Below, piece by piece: positions 22,805 through 34,473 of a DNA stretch of 64,000 nucleotides. The notes below the pieces were generated by a model that saw nothing but the letters and a program-made list of their open reading frames with translations, searched no databases and was not told the DNA's origin. Position 1 is the stretch's first letter, and every line of letters begins with the position of its first letter. The stretch lies in the NCBI GenBank assembly GCA_947623455.1, contig OX392527.1:10660001-10724000 (forward strand), given 5' to 3'. Made by a program: the position numbers and the translations under genes. The DNA is from Mimachlamys varia. Its lineage: Eukaryota > Mollusca > Bivalvia > Pectinida > Pectinidae.

Positions 22805-22953
22805 CTCGATAGCCGGAGAGTCATGCCTGGTGTCCTGTGTGAGCATGCCAATCACATAGGTCGGATCCATCAGCGCCACCTGTACCGGAAATGGTCCAAA
22901 TATCCGTCCATAGTCGATATCACATACGGTGATTACTCCCATAGTTAATATTT
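22805..22953 (-). CDS. PRDM8: PRDM8-like protein, exon encoding the start of the PR domain
   Basis: The exon is 149 bases, bounded by acceptor TTTTTATTTTTGTAG (exon base 22953) and donor GAG|GTAACG (last base 22805). It enters in phase 1 and exits in phase 0, joining the 15438 exon directly. It encodes ILTMGVITVCDIDYGRIFGP and then a 29-residue stretch ending DSPAIE. This lines up with the N-terminal part of vertebrate PRDM8, where CDIP...IFGP opens the PR domain and about 30 residues separate it from the next block. The in-frame ATG at 22942 could be a start, but the strong acceptor and the upstream residues that still align favour another, unlocated exon 5' of it. Confidence 0.85.
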
Positions 22954-23029
22954 CTACAAAAATAAAAACATTGCGTAATGTACCCTCATATCTACAAACA
23001 ATTTAGTACAACTCAGTCTCTAAGTTCAT

Positions 23030-23470
23030 GCCTGAAGTTTTATGTCTATTTTGTATGCATATTTAAGTCTATGCTAAGTCTATTTTTTATGAAATTTAAT
23101 CACTACGCCTTATGTTTTCATGTTTATGTTTTGCATAAATAAGTTTCTACGTATTTCTACGCCTTGAATTTATTTCAATTATTATAAAATTAAGTCCCTC
23201 TACCTTATGTTTCATGTCTATATTTTGTATAAATACGTTTCTACGTATTTCTACGCCTAAAATTTATTTCATTTTATCTTCATGAATTATAAAATTAAGT
23301 CCCTCTACCTTATGTTTGATGTCTATGTTTTGTATTAGTTAGTCTGTAGGTGTTTCTACGCCTACATTTAATTGTTTTGATTTTCATAGCTAAGTCCCTA
23401 TGTCTTATGCTTTATGTCTATGTATTGTATAATTAATCTCTACCTATTGTTACGGCTTTATGTTATTTTT
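23030..23470. repeat. Degenerate tandem repeat of about 90-100 bp, 4-5 copies
   Basis: Recurrent order of TTATGTCTATnTTTTGTATAA, TTTCTACGTATTTCTACGCC, ATTTATTTCA and AAGTCCCTCTACCTTATG. Diverged copies, so it is older than the other arrays. It lies just upstream (5') of the first visible PRDM8-like exon. Confidence 0.75.
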
Positions 23471-23715
23471 ATTATTCATATTTTATTACTTAGTACATAT
23501 GCCTTGTGTATCATCTATTAATTCTTCTATAGACAAGATACTTTGATTTTGATTTAATTTAATTAACAAATTATTGCTATCAGTATGATTCATTTATAAA
23601 ATTTGAACAAAGTGTTTTTATATCTATTCGTAATAAGTTTGTGCAATGCCTTTTAAATGCTCGCACTGCAATATTTTATTGAAAATAAACTATCGGCGTG
23701 GTATTATCAATTAAC

Positions 23716-23922
23716 TTATACCATTGCACAACGGTGAGCAATGCAATATAAGTATAGGAAGGCAGGCGCTGGTGGGAGCCCGTGTACCGTAGACAGATTC
23801 CCCATCATCAATAACTGCACAGCTCGTAAGACCATCCTGACGCGAGCAACCCCATTACAGACAAGTGCTACTGTGCGCTCAGGGACATATGTTTTCTCAT
23901 CAAGAACTTGAGACATTTTCTA
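23716..23922 (-). CDS. Unidentified possible coding exon
   Basis: A 66-codon minus-strand frame (MSQVLDEKTYVPERTVALVC, then NGVARVRMVLRAVQLLMMGN) lies in a locally GC-richer island. It is preceded by a possible acceptor (GGTTTTAG|AAA ATG), which would put it in phase 0. A possible donor (CAATG|GTATAAG) lies at its end. It sits about 0.8 kb 5' of the first visible PRDM8-like exon on the same strand, but no donor phase I can find joins it to that exon and it does not resemble known PRDM8 N-termini. It may be another gene, an untranslated or alternative exon, or a fragment of a repeat. Confidence 0.25.
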
Positions 23923-25648
23923 AAACCATCAATATATTTCCATCAACTGTTCCCCTAACTGATCTCCGTATATGTGACCCATGCGATAGGCAAGCAATCA
24001 ATTTTCGGCAATGTTCTCGCCTGTATGATTACTGATATGCCGTAGAATTGGCAACGGAACGGAAAATGGTTCCTGTGGATTTTTAATGGTGATTGGATAT
24101 TAGAAAGCCGACGCAGATTGAAATTTCGTCGCTGGTGACATTATTAACATTAATCCGGAGAAAGCATGTGAGTGTTCCGCCATCAAAGATGCTATCGTGT
24201 TAGAAACGTCAGCGGACCGTGCACTAAATTGAATGAAACCTCATCAGAGGAAGCAACTTAATTATTGTGTTTCAATACAAGCTTATTTAAACACCCGAGG
24301 CGCCTACAAGGGGTTTATTGGTATTCACCATCAACGATCCAGATAAGATGGCTTACACGCTTAAATCATCAACCTTTTTACTACATTTTTTATAAGATTA
24401 ATAAGGTATGATATTGGGCTATTAGGAAAAGCGAGTGATAAAGAGATTTAAAAAGAAAATACTATCGAATTTGTTTCTGTCTTAGTTACATCAACGATCT
24501 TATTGACACTTACTTTATAGCTAGGATTTCCCTTCAGACGCCCCTGTTACACATGCCTTCCAGGAAAAGACAATTCACGTTCTATAGGGTTTTAATGGGT
24601 GCCCGTCAATTGTCGTGTAAACATTGTTTGGTATAGTAACACCATACATCGAACGCACCCTCGGGTCTAATGAAGCTCGTCAGAATCAAAGTCAAACAGC
24701 CATATGCAGCAGCGATAACACTAAGCGATCAGGTGCAAAGTGTGGGCAGCTCATTTTGTTTTATTCATCGGAGAGTTGTTAAGCATTTGATAAATGCCCG
24801 AACTTGAGCGATTGTTTTGGTTACTATTAGTAATATAATTTTCCTCCTGACAATATCTGTAAGGCAAATCCCTCTCACGAACAGTCAACCATATGCCCTC
24901 GGCGTGGCTCGCTGGTTCTGATTAGGAACGACATTGTCAAGCATATGAGAAACAAATAAGGTATTGTATATCGACACAGGCTATGTTAGTGTAAGGCATT
25001 GACGATACACATCGACTATCTATTCTAATCCGGTAAAGGGGATAAAAGTAGGAAGCGTCTTCAACAGGACCTTGGGGAGGAACTTTGTGGCTGATAGGAG
25101 CTCTATCTCAAGACTATATCGATAAAAGAAAAAGCGCGATGTAAGATGTTAGAAAACATATGTGGATATAACTGAGGTCTGTAGTGATGGAGAATCGGCA
25201 ATGTTACGTGGTATACAATGTGATCGACCGCAGGGGTTTAAATAAGGGGAGTCGGTGTAAATTTCATAACTTCTAGGCGTCAAAACCAGAGAGGAATATT
25301 ATGTAGTGTAAATGTATGCAAGAATCTATACAAGATTTTCTATATATTTTTTTATGATATTCATACTTTGACATAATATCATAAACCGTGTACGATAGCG
25401 ATTTAACAAATGAATCAATATATGATATCATACGTAAAATGAAGATTCATTGGGAAATAATCTAAATCGGAATCCAAGAAAAGTTGATACACAAAGAAAG
25501 CAAGAACAAAAGAGGCATACAACAAATGAAAAAAAAGATTCCTTATCCATACTTTGATTTTCACATCTCTCAATTTATCCAAACAAAACAAAATGCTGAA
25601 TATTGAAATGAATTAAATTATGTCTCGTTATCATAGATTCATTTCCTC

Positions 25649-25675
25649 TTTTTTTGGGGGGGGGGGGGGGGGGGG
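25649..25675 (+). repeat. T7-G20 homopolymer junction
   Basis: Seven T then twenty G. It has the same polarity as 9570-9599 and is a potential G-quadruplex. Confidence 0.9.
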
Positions 25676-25737
25676 AACAAGAAACACAATCCCAACTGAC
25701 TTGTTTATCAGACCGTTTATTGAATAATTAATTAATG

Positions 25738-26038
25738 TCAAAGCCACGTACACAAACCAGTGGCAGACATCATCGGTGGAAATGTTTTGTCGAACAGCAT
25801 ATAGCTGTGTGTTATGAAAACAGGAACAGACGTTGGTGATGACACCAATATGGTCCTATCTAGTGAGGCGTTTGTCACAGAACCGGCTGACCACCACTCA
25901 CATCCAATAGGGGAACCAAGCACAGACTTCCAATTAGAATCCGCCAGATTAAATAGCCCCTTTTGGGACTTTATCTGGGAATTGGATTCCCTGTATCATG
26001 AGATGATGACAAATAGTACGAAATCCATCGTCAACTAG
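25738..26038. other. Overlapping open frames on both strands, unidentified
   Basis: A plus frame (25814-26038, 74 codons) and a minus frame (25738-25923, 61 codons) overlap in a locally GC-richer patch. Neither shows a recognisable domain. It may be an exon fragment or a diverged repeat. Confidence 0.15.
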
Positions 26039-26714
26039 AAAAATAGTCCATGGTTGTCACTTTTTGATCACATTAATGTAAAGATAATTCCCGTTTTGAT
26101 ATCGTATTTTTTTCAATTGCAAATGTTCAACAATTTTGTTCGGTTGTTATGTGTTTCAAGTTATTTTATTTCCTTTAGTTTGATTTCCTTTAGTTTGATA
26201 AAGAGTATTGAAGGATAAATATGTGGCATGTCTGGATTAATATTTAATGGTGTTTGTTGATTACAGGTATTCGGTTAATATTCTTAGATCTACGTTTATA
26301 CATTGCCCCTATGGAATTGTTCTTTATCTTACTTTGACAGTATTTTAGATTCCTAGATATATTATCATGCATTGTTCTTATTATATTTCTTTATCTTACT
26401 TTGACAGTATTTTAGATTCCATTATCATACATGGTTATTTTTGATTTTTTCATCTTTCTGAATCCTTGATATCTTTAGATTTATTTTGTTTCTAGTATAC
26501 TTTTCTTTAGAAACTATTATTTTTATCGCTACAATATATTTATTGTCATATGATTTTTAATATGATCAAATGTAATATACTTTAATGTAAACAGTATTTA
26601 TTTCCAATGATGTACAACTAACCGTTCAAATAAACTGAACATTTATTAAATACGATCAACCATCCCAATAAAGCAGCAGTCATGTACTGAAAAGAGAATT
26701 GATTTGTTTTCCCG

Positions 26715-26910
26715 GTAATTCCGCTGTACACACGTTGTGACAATCTTTATACTGACTACCCCCGACATTAGATACAGGTAATTCCGCTGTACACATGTTG
26801 TGACAATCTTTATACTGACTACCCCCGACATTAGATACAGGTAATTCCGCTGTACACATGTTGTGACAATCTTTATACTGACTACCCCCGACATTAGATA
26901 CAGGTAATTT
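26715..26910. repeat. 63-bp tandem repeat, 3 copies plus a partial
   Basis: Copies start at 26715, 26778 and 26841 and are almost identical (GTAATTCCGCTGTACACATG, GTGACAATCTTTATACTGAC). Because 63 = 21 codons, two minus-strand frames stay open with 21-residue cysteine-containing repeats. Coding is possible but unsupported. Confidence 0.9.
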
Positions 26911-29170
26911 CATCATGTCGATTCCTGATAAACTAACGGAATAGTGCGCAGTCTCAGTGGGAAGGCGTTACATGTACGTGTACATACTTTTTTTTTTTGT
27001 TGCAAAATGTTTTTATTTTCCTCTTACATAGAATAGAAATCTTCTATTTGTCAAAACAAAATGGAAAGTACAGTGAACGGGTATCATAGTTTATAAATAT
27101 ACATTGGATCAAATTTGCAGATGAATATGTCAATTGAAACAAAGTCTTGAATTTAGTGACAACGAATACATAAAACTTATAAAAATCCTCTACTTGTCAA
27201 GGTAAATTGGATTGTGCAACACTTGTACGATTTTATGAGAGTACATTGGATTATATTTGCCAAGTTTAAACTTTAAAGCAACGTTAAAAATCTTGATTTA
27301 ATTATTTACATTGGAAGCAAGTTTTTTCAATATGAATGCCCCAGATATATTTCTCTGCGACCTTTTCCCAATGTTTATATAAAATTCATGATACTCTTAA
27401 ATGCAACAAGCTTCCATTGCACCTGTACATACGTAATAACTTATCTGATTGTATGTTTCAAGAAATAAACATAGAGATTCAAAATCTTTTTTAAATTTAA
27501 AACAAAATATTAAATAAATTAAAGTTCAGTATAATGTTCGCGAGTAAATAAAAACAACTTTGTTATCACCTGAACATCCTCTGCTGACACTGACACATTT
27601 TAAATAGTTTTATTGCTGTTGATATACAAAGTAAAAATAAAACAAAAAGAAACTTCCTGACTATGTGTCACCCATTTCTCGATGCAATGTTTAACCTTTT
27701 CTGATGTAGTTTTATATTTATATACAATATAGATATGCCGAGTTATAAAAACATTCTTTCTATCATTATCACTACGTCTCAAAGGACATAAATTGTAATC
27801 CCGTTTTACAATATGTTTACAATATGTCGATTAAATTACGTCGTTACAATTTACTCTTCCACCTAAAACATTATTTTATTTCATGTAAAGGAATAATTCA
27901 ATAAGTTAACTAGACCAGAGTTTAACGTTCAATTGTTGACGATATATTTTCCTATTACCTGAAGCGGTCCGATAAATATTGTTCCATTTTTTCCATTTTT
28001 TTTCTTTGCATTCTTAAAAAAAAGAAATAAATAAATAATCGTTGATGTTATGACTATAATAGACTAGAGAACTGCTGATTGAAATGTTTCCAAGATTTTC
28101 TTTTTAAAGGATTATCATAGGACATTTTCAGTTTTATCGCCGTTGGTGACATGTTTACTCGAGTCTGTGATCCTATCGTACCATGTAGTTGTTTGAAGAC
28201 ATTTTGATATCAATCTTGTGATGTGGAATCATGCTCCTGAATCAGAGAACGTGCTTACTGGTGTGAACATATGGACAAATACACAAAGGGCTACCCAGTT
28301 CATTCAACGAAACATGCACATTTCTGCTAGTTGGTCAGGGTTAGGCTTAATGTACGGGTTGGATTAAAGCACCTGTGAGTTTAACAATGGGATAATGACC
28401 GTCTTTAACCCTGAGGTTTGTTTATAGGTTTTATAGTTTCTTTCATCTTAATGTGCCTCATTTGACATATTTTTTCCTCCCAATGTTCATATCTCTTTAA
28501 AGCTTCATTGATAAAGCATAGTGCTCTTTCTAAAATATGTTGATAATATAACAGATGTATTCATATCTATCGCATATTAAAATGACAGATCTATTACCTA
28601 ACATGGGTGTTTCAGATTTGTTAAAAGAACTGTTCTCATTCATGTAATTTTGTACATATACAAAACAGAAATAGAATAGAAAAACCTATGGAATATGTTT
28701 CTACAGACTTTCTACAGAAATTTCATCATGTGATTTATAAAATGTGATGTCATATTGTCAGTTGACAGATAACATCTGTGAACTGATAAGAAAGTCTTAG
28801 AAGTTTGCACAAACCTGTCGTGAATTTATATAAAACGATATAAGAAATCTAATGAACAGTAGACGTGTGCTTGATTTGTGAACGGTAAACGTTACCCAAC
28901 TACTAGTAGTCATCTTTTGTAAATTATGCGTTATATTTGTGAAAAAGAATATTTATTGATTTTCCTATAAATAGTTTATATAAACTATATTTACGTAATA
29001 TATCTGAATCAAAAGCACTGACAATAATTCATTGAAAAAAGTCTTACAAGTTCTGTTTAATATCACAGATTCCCTAGCAAACCGGACATAAACAAACCGA
29101 AACTAGCAAATCAGTAGTCTATATTGTAAAAGGAACGTGAAGTATATCATTTTATATATGTGATACTATC
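26911..29170. other. AT-rich unique spacer, nothing recognised
   Basis: No domain, RNA gene or tandem array seen. Several short A/T runs and stop-rich frames on both strands. Confidence 0.5.
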
Positions 29171-29200
29171 GAACAGTTTTAAATGTTGAATATTACTTAC

Positions 29201-29311
29201 AGTTGTGGTCACCTGTATCCTGTATCCTACGGAACCAGCTCCCACCATAGTGTAACTGTCAGTATCCATACCTAACATCTTTTTGTATCGATGAGGCGTA
29301 CACACACGCAT
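29201..29311 (-). CDS. Unidentified possible 5' exon ending at a consensus donor
   Basis: On the minus strand an open frame runs from ATG 29311 (or ATG 29278) to ACT|GTAAGT at 29201, an excellent donor, leaving phase 0. The peptide includes CTPHRYKKMLGMDTDSYTMV and GAGSVGYRIQVTTT. The phase is compatible with the possible exon at 23716-23922. The frame is closed by a TGA about 39 bases upstream of the first ATG. The island is CpG-containing in AT-rich surroundings. I do not recognise the protein; it could be a first exon of the PRDM8-like locus or of another minus-strand gene. Confidence 0.3.
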
Positions 29312-29316
29312 GCGCA
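29307..29316. promoter_or_regulatory. NRF1-like palindrome CGCATGCGCA
   Basis: The sequence matches the core of the NRF1 consensus (TGCGCATGCGCA), which is common in metazoan promoters. It overlaps the upstream ATG of the possible exon described at 29201-29311. Promoter function is inference. Confidence 0.25.
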
Positions 29317-29399
29317 AGGTAGCGCCCTCGCCACAGAAGACGTCTGTTCAGTCTCTTCTGTTCGATTGCGCAAGGAGCAGCTCCGTGGAATTCCCAGAT

Positions 29400-31589
29400 C
29401 TACAGTGTAACTTTAGCAAATTAAAAGTCTTAATAGTTACGTTATTTAGATCATATCAAATAAAGTAATGAAAGAAAATGAAGTAAGAAAAAAATCGATA
29501 ACAGTAATTGTACAGTTAATTGCGAGACACACATGATCTCAGATTTTTAATTTTGAAATTGTGGATTCCAACTGTTACTGCATTTTTATCTATATAGTGT
29601 ACAGGTTTAGTGGGGTTTTTTCCATCACTTTTATAAATTACAGATTCGAAGCCATGTAACCTAGTAAAACTATTGAGGGAGCATATGTTGAGAACAATCT
29701 ACCCCAGGAGTGTTTTAGGGAAGGACAGATCGTCTTTCAGTTGGTCCTATACAAGCCTAGTCTCAGCCCTCAATAGCCCCTTTATACGGGCAGGCCGAAC
29801 GACTTTGTTAATATCAATAGACCGTGTTTAAATTTTGTTTCTGCCATCTGCTCAGTCGACAAAGCTAGTCCCGATGATCGTGTCGGCCCTTCAAACCACT
29901 CTTAATCTTTATAAGGAGCACGAGTTTTTAATCGGGAGCAGCCACCGCAAAATCAAGCACCACCGAGAGCTAATGAAAACTACAGGGATGAAATTTACCT
30001 GAATACTAACTAACAAACTTGTTAATTTGTCCGATCTTTAATTGGTTCTTCAATAAGCACACAGTGTGTCGGCGAACTAACGCCCATGGCTTAGGTACCC
30101 AATACAACATTGATGGGTTGATCGTTTACTCACAAATTATTGTTTACGGTAGAAATCTACACTGCCGTCTTGACTTTTTTACTTTTCAGTCTGTATTGAT
30201 GTTATTTTTCTATTGATGATGCCAATTAGAGGGTTTGCCTTGCAGCCCTTGACCTCAATGCCAGAAAGCATGACCATGGGACTCTCATTTTACTGGAGAT
30301 AGGCAGTATGCAGGTGCGATATAGAGTGATGAAACACAAGCTATTACAGGGTTCAGGGGTTTTCACCAAGTTAACACAGTTTTAGTTAGAATACCAATTA
30401 TATAGAACACATAACTTGATCTTAAAAAGTGTGTCAATATGCCTACGATATTCACTGCTATATTTAATATGAAAATCATAATATTATGAGAGTACATCCT
30501 CGTCAGGTATTTGTTACACCATGCTCTCCGATCTTCCATCAGTCTGTCCAGCCTTGTAGAGTGGGCTTCAGCAGCTCCTCTTGATCCGTCCCTCAGAACA
30601 ATAGACCTTACTCTATAACTACGGTAATTTGTTGGCTCACCTGTTCTGTAGTTGCCCCCTTACTGGGGCTCTCGATAGAAACAATTGTTCATCAATTCCA
30701 TGTGCTGATTGATGAGCCTATGTGCGTCATCAGATGAACGTCCCGTCGGGCCCAGCGTCATCAGTTGAACGTCCCCTCGGGCCCAATGAGGGGCCTGTCT
30801 TGAACTCTCAACATTAACCGTGCGGTGGGTGTCTCCTATTATTGTAGGAAACTTAAAAAAAAATATTGATTAACGTTACTCTTTGTTATCTGTTTCAAGT
30901 TTAATTCTCCTCGTAATAATTGTTTAGCTATGGGCATGGAGTATTATGTTAATATCATGGCAGGATCTTACGCTTGTGTTTGTTAATGTGTTGTTGTGTA
31001 ACAGATTTAATTAACCTACTCAAAACAAATCTATATAAATCTATAGATGATTAAATAATTTTGAACCGTTTTAAGATAGGCAATTTCAGGACGTATCACA
31101 AACATACTGCCGATTCCGTATTGACATCCTGTAAGTCGTATTCCCATTAAGATCCTCACGTGTTAACCATGTGATATCAACGCGGCCCCTATTTACTCAT
31201 GTTCCCTGGTGTGTTTATGGTCTGATACATTCCACCTATTACATTTAAAGTTTGATTACCGTGTGTTATTGATATTCCCCCATACTTTTATATATACAGT
31301 GTCCCCCTATGAGGTATATATAATATGTGTGAGATAACTACGGGAAGTCTATCTCCATATTTTATATATTCCTGTGTGTTTATCCCGATATAATCGTGTC
31401 AAACGTATTTTCCCTGGTGAAATGGGGAATCTATTCATCGTATTAACCAACGTCTTACCGTCTTTCATATTTCTTGAGGTGTATCTTCTCAATTTTTTAA
31501 AGACAGGGATGATTGCTACATAAATTCACAAAAACATGCCTATTTACCATTGAAATAATACCACTAAACTAATTTTAACAGTGCACGGT
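29400..31589. other. Unique spacer with one 31-bp direct duplication
   Basis: No gene recognised. At 30724-30754 and 30755-30785 a 31-bp segment beginning GCGTCATCAG is duplicated head to tail with two mismatches. The frame at 30019-30216 (65 codons, plus) has no recognisable domain. Confidence 0.45.
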
Positions 31590-32100
31590 ACAAAATATAC
31601 ACATTTTCGTGGTCCACTATATATGGTGCAGTTTAATTCATTTTTTCGGCATACTGTATATATTACTAAATTTAAAAGGTGAAGCATATGTGTGTGTTAC
31701 GTCATCTTTAATCATAGGGAATGGCAGACTCTGCTGGTGGATTTTTTTAGTCCCCGAGGTTTTCTGGAGCCTCCATAGCCACAGTTAATCTCATTTGAGT
31801 AGTGTCACAGTTAAATAATATACACATTTTCGTAGTACATGATTTGAAATTATACAGAACTAGTTTAATTTTCTTCTAAATTCATAAATTAAAGGGGTTT
31901 TACGCACCTGACCCTTCTGCTTCTACATTAGTTTAGCAAATTTGGATTCCCACCTTTTGGCCCCTAGCATCACTGTAATAGTCCCAGGAGGACGAAACAG
32001 CTGTATGATGCAGTTTAATTTTTTTTTGGCATACTGTATATATTACAAAATTTAAAAGGTGCAGCATCTGTGTGTGTTAGGTCATCTTTGAAAAGATAAG
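31590..32100. repeat. Dispersed repeat family R2, copy 2 (partly self-duplicated)
   Basis: Homologous to 10660-11030. Within this copy the segment GGTGCAGTTTAAT...GGCATACTGTATATATTAC...AAATTTAAAAGGTG occurs at about 31627 and again at about 32010. The element is therefore tandemly duplicated with a period near 385 bp, of which the second unit is partial. Confidence 0.75.
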
Positions 32101-33079
32101 GAAATTCTTTTATTCTATGGCCAGGTCGTTAGTGAGAAAATACCGACAGACTTAATATTATTATTATTATTGAAATCACAGCAAAAACTAATTATTTGTA
32201 AGTTCAGTTAGATCGGTAAGAGAACTTCTCCTTTTTAGCCCGTATAAATTGTTGTACTGTCTATTAAGTCGCGTGCATATTGTAAATGATATTATAGATC
32301 GATATCACGACACGTTTGTCTTTATTATCAAAGGTGTATACCCAAAATATCTCGTTTATATACAGGTGGTACATTATAAAGATCACACTAGCCTACCATG
32401 GTATGATCGTGACTTCTCCACTTAAATACAAGCTATCTACACAGATAGACAATATGATAACTACAACTTATATGGCTGGCCTGTTTCTCTATATTTTCAT
32501 GTGTTATCGACACGACATCCAATGAGAACTCGTTTTCCGTGGTGTTACTCGGTAATCGTTTCACATGCTGTAGATAAGTCGGGATACAAGGCGGAAATGT
32601 GATGTGACAATGTGTCAGACAATGTTTCTATACAACGCTAGAGATGTTCGCACCTTTTACAACCCAAATATTAACTGATATAGCTTTAGCGTCCCTGGTC
32701 CTGTACAGGCACGGCATCCCCCAGAAGTATACTAGCTTGGACAGCACATCGCAATGACAAGGAACATATCGCATGGATTCTACGAACGTAGAGGAATAAG
32801 TAATAAGTACGTTTGTAACTTTTGAGAAAACTCTTCCATTACATGTGCTCCACACAACGTGATCAGACTTTGCCTCAACAAAACCGTCCCTTTCACCTTT
32901 TATGTTTATTACTCTCTTTCCGGTTTTATTTTCTATCTTTCTATTTCTATTTCTATTTAGAGTTGCATTATTTTTTTTCTGAAATCCCTCATGTTTAGGT
33001 ATTAGTACTGCTGTTTTTTCTTCTTTTTCTTCTGTGCTTTACTCTACTTTCCTTGCCTTGTATAAACTGTTGCTGTACT
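32101..33079. other. Spacer with an unidentified minus-strand frame
   Basis: The frame at 32628-32855 (75 codons, minus) is cysteine-containing but unrecognised and lacks splice context. Nothing else is seen. Confidence 0.3.
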
Positions 33080-34060
33080 AGTTTTTCTTGTATTTTGTTT
33101 TGGTGTCTGCTCGGGTTTGTTGTCTTCTCTGTCGGTTTGTCGTCTGCTCGGGTTTGTTTTCTTCCCTGTGGGTTTGTCGTCTGCTCGGGTTTGATGTCTT
33201 CCCTGTGGGTTTGGTGTCTGCTCGGGTTTGTTTTCTTCCCTGTGGGTTTGTCGTTTGCTCGGGTTTGGTGTCTTCCCTGTCGGGTTGTCGTTTGCTCGGG
33301 TTTGTTTTCTTCCCTGTGGGTTTTTGGTCTGCTCGGGTTCGTTGTCTTCCCTGTGGGTTTGTCGTCTGCTCGGGTTTGGTGTCTTCCCTGTGGGTTTGTC
33401 GTTTGCTCGGGTTTGTTTTCTTCCCTGTGGGTTTGTCGTTTGCTCGGGTTTGTTGTCTTCCCTGTGGGTTTGTGGTCTGCTCGGGTTTGTTGTCTTCCCT
33501 GTGGGTTTGTGGTCTGCGCGGGTTTGTTGTCTTCCCTGTCGGTTTGTCGTTTGCTCGGGTTTGTTTTCTTCCCTGTGGGTTTGTCGTCTGCTCGGGTTTG
33601 GTGTCTTCCCTGTGGGTTTGTCGTCTGCTCGGGTTTGTTTTCTTCCCTGTGGGTTTGTGGTCTGCTCGGGTTTGGTGTCTTCCCTGTGGGTTTGTCGTCT
33701 GCTCGGGTTTGTTTTCTTCCCTGTGGGTTTGTGGTCTGCTCGGGTTTGTTGTCTTCCCTGTGGGTTTGTGGTCTGCGCGGGTTTGTTGTCTTCCCTGTGG
33801 GTTTGGTGTCTTCCCTGTGGGTTTGGTGTCTGCTCGGGTTCGTTGGCTTCCATGTCGGTATGGTTTCTGCTCGGGTTTGTTGTCTTCCCTATGGGTTTGT
33901 CGTCTGCTCGGAGTTGTTGTCTTCCCTGTGGGTTTGTCGTCTGCTCGGGTTTGGTGTCTTCCCTGTGGGTTTGTCGTCTCCTCGGGTTTGGTGTCTTCCC
34001 TGTCGGTTTCTGTTCAGGTTTGTTGTCTTCCCTATGGGTTTGTCGTCTGATTTTATCTCT
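33080..34060. repeat. 37-bp minisatellite, about 26 copies
   Basis: The unit TGGGTTTGTCGTCTGCTCGG plus GTTTGTTTTCTTCCCTG repeats with few indels. Neither 37 nor 74 is a multiple of three, so each frame cycles through all three phases of the unit every 111 bases. Because no phase contains a stop, three plus frames and one minus frame stay open for 270-350 codons. Those frames are therefore uninformative about coding. T/G-rich on one strand. Confidence 0.97.
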
Positions 34061-34473
34061 GTTCCATTTAACTGACTGCTTTGTTTGTGTTTGCTCTGTT
34101 CCGTTTTGTCAGCCTTTTGAACTTAGTGTCTTCTTATTGCTGTTCCTTTATCCATCTTTTTGTTTCCTTTCTTTTTGTTTTGATGTGCTGTCCGCTCTGT
34201 TCTGTTGTTTTCCTCTTTGTTTTGTTGTCTGTTTCCCAATTACTGTCGTGTTCTGTTGTCTTTTTTGTTGATGTGCTGTCCGCTCTGTTCTGTTGTTGCC
34301 TTCCCCTTTGCTTTGGCGTAAGATTTTCTCTGTTGTTGATTTCCCAATTACTTTGGTGTGTGATCTATTCAATTATATTGTTTTTTACTTTGGTGTTTGG
34401 TCTGTTCAGTTATATTGTCTTTTAATTTGGCGTGTGTTCTGTTCTCTTATTGTTTATCCAATGCATCGTGTTA

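Noticed and set aside
33044..34271. Four overlapping ORFs of 269-347 codons
   Set aside because: All arise from the stop-free 37-bp unit. Having several frames open at once is evidence for a repeat, not a gene.
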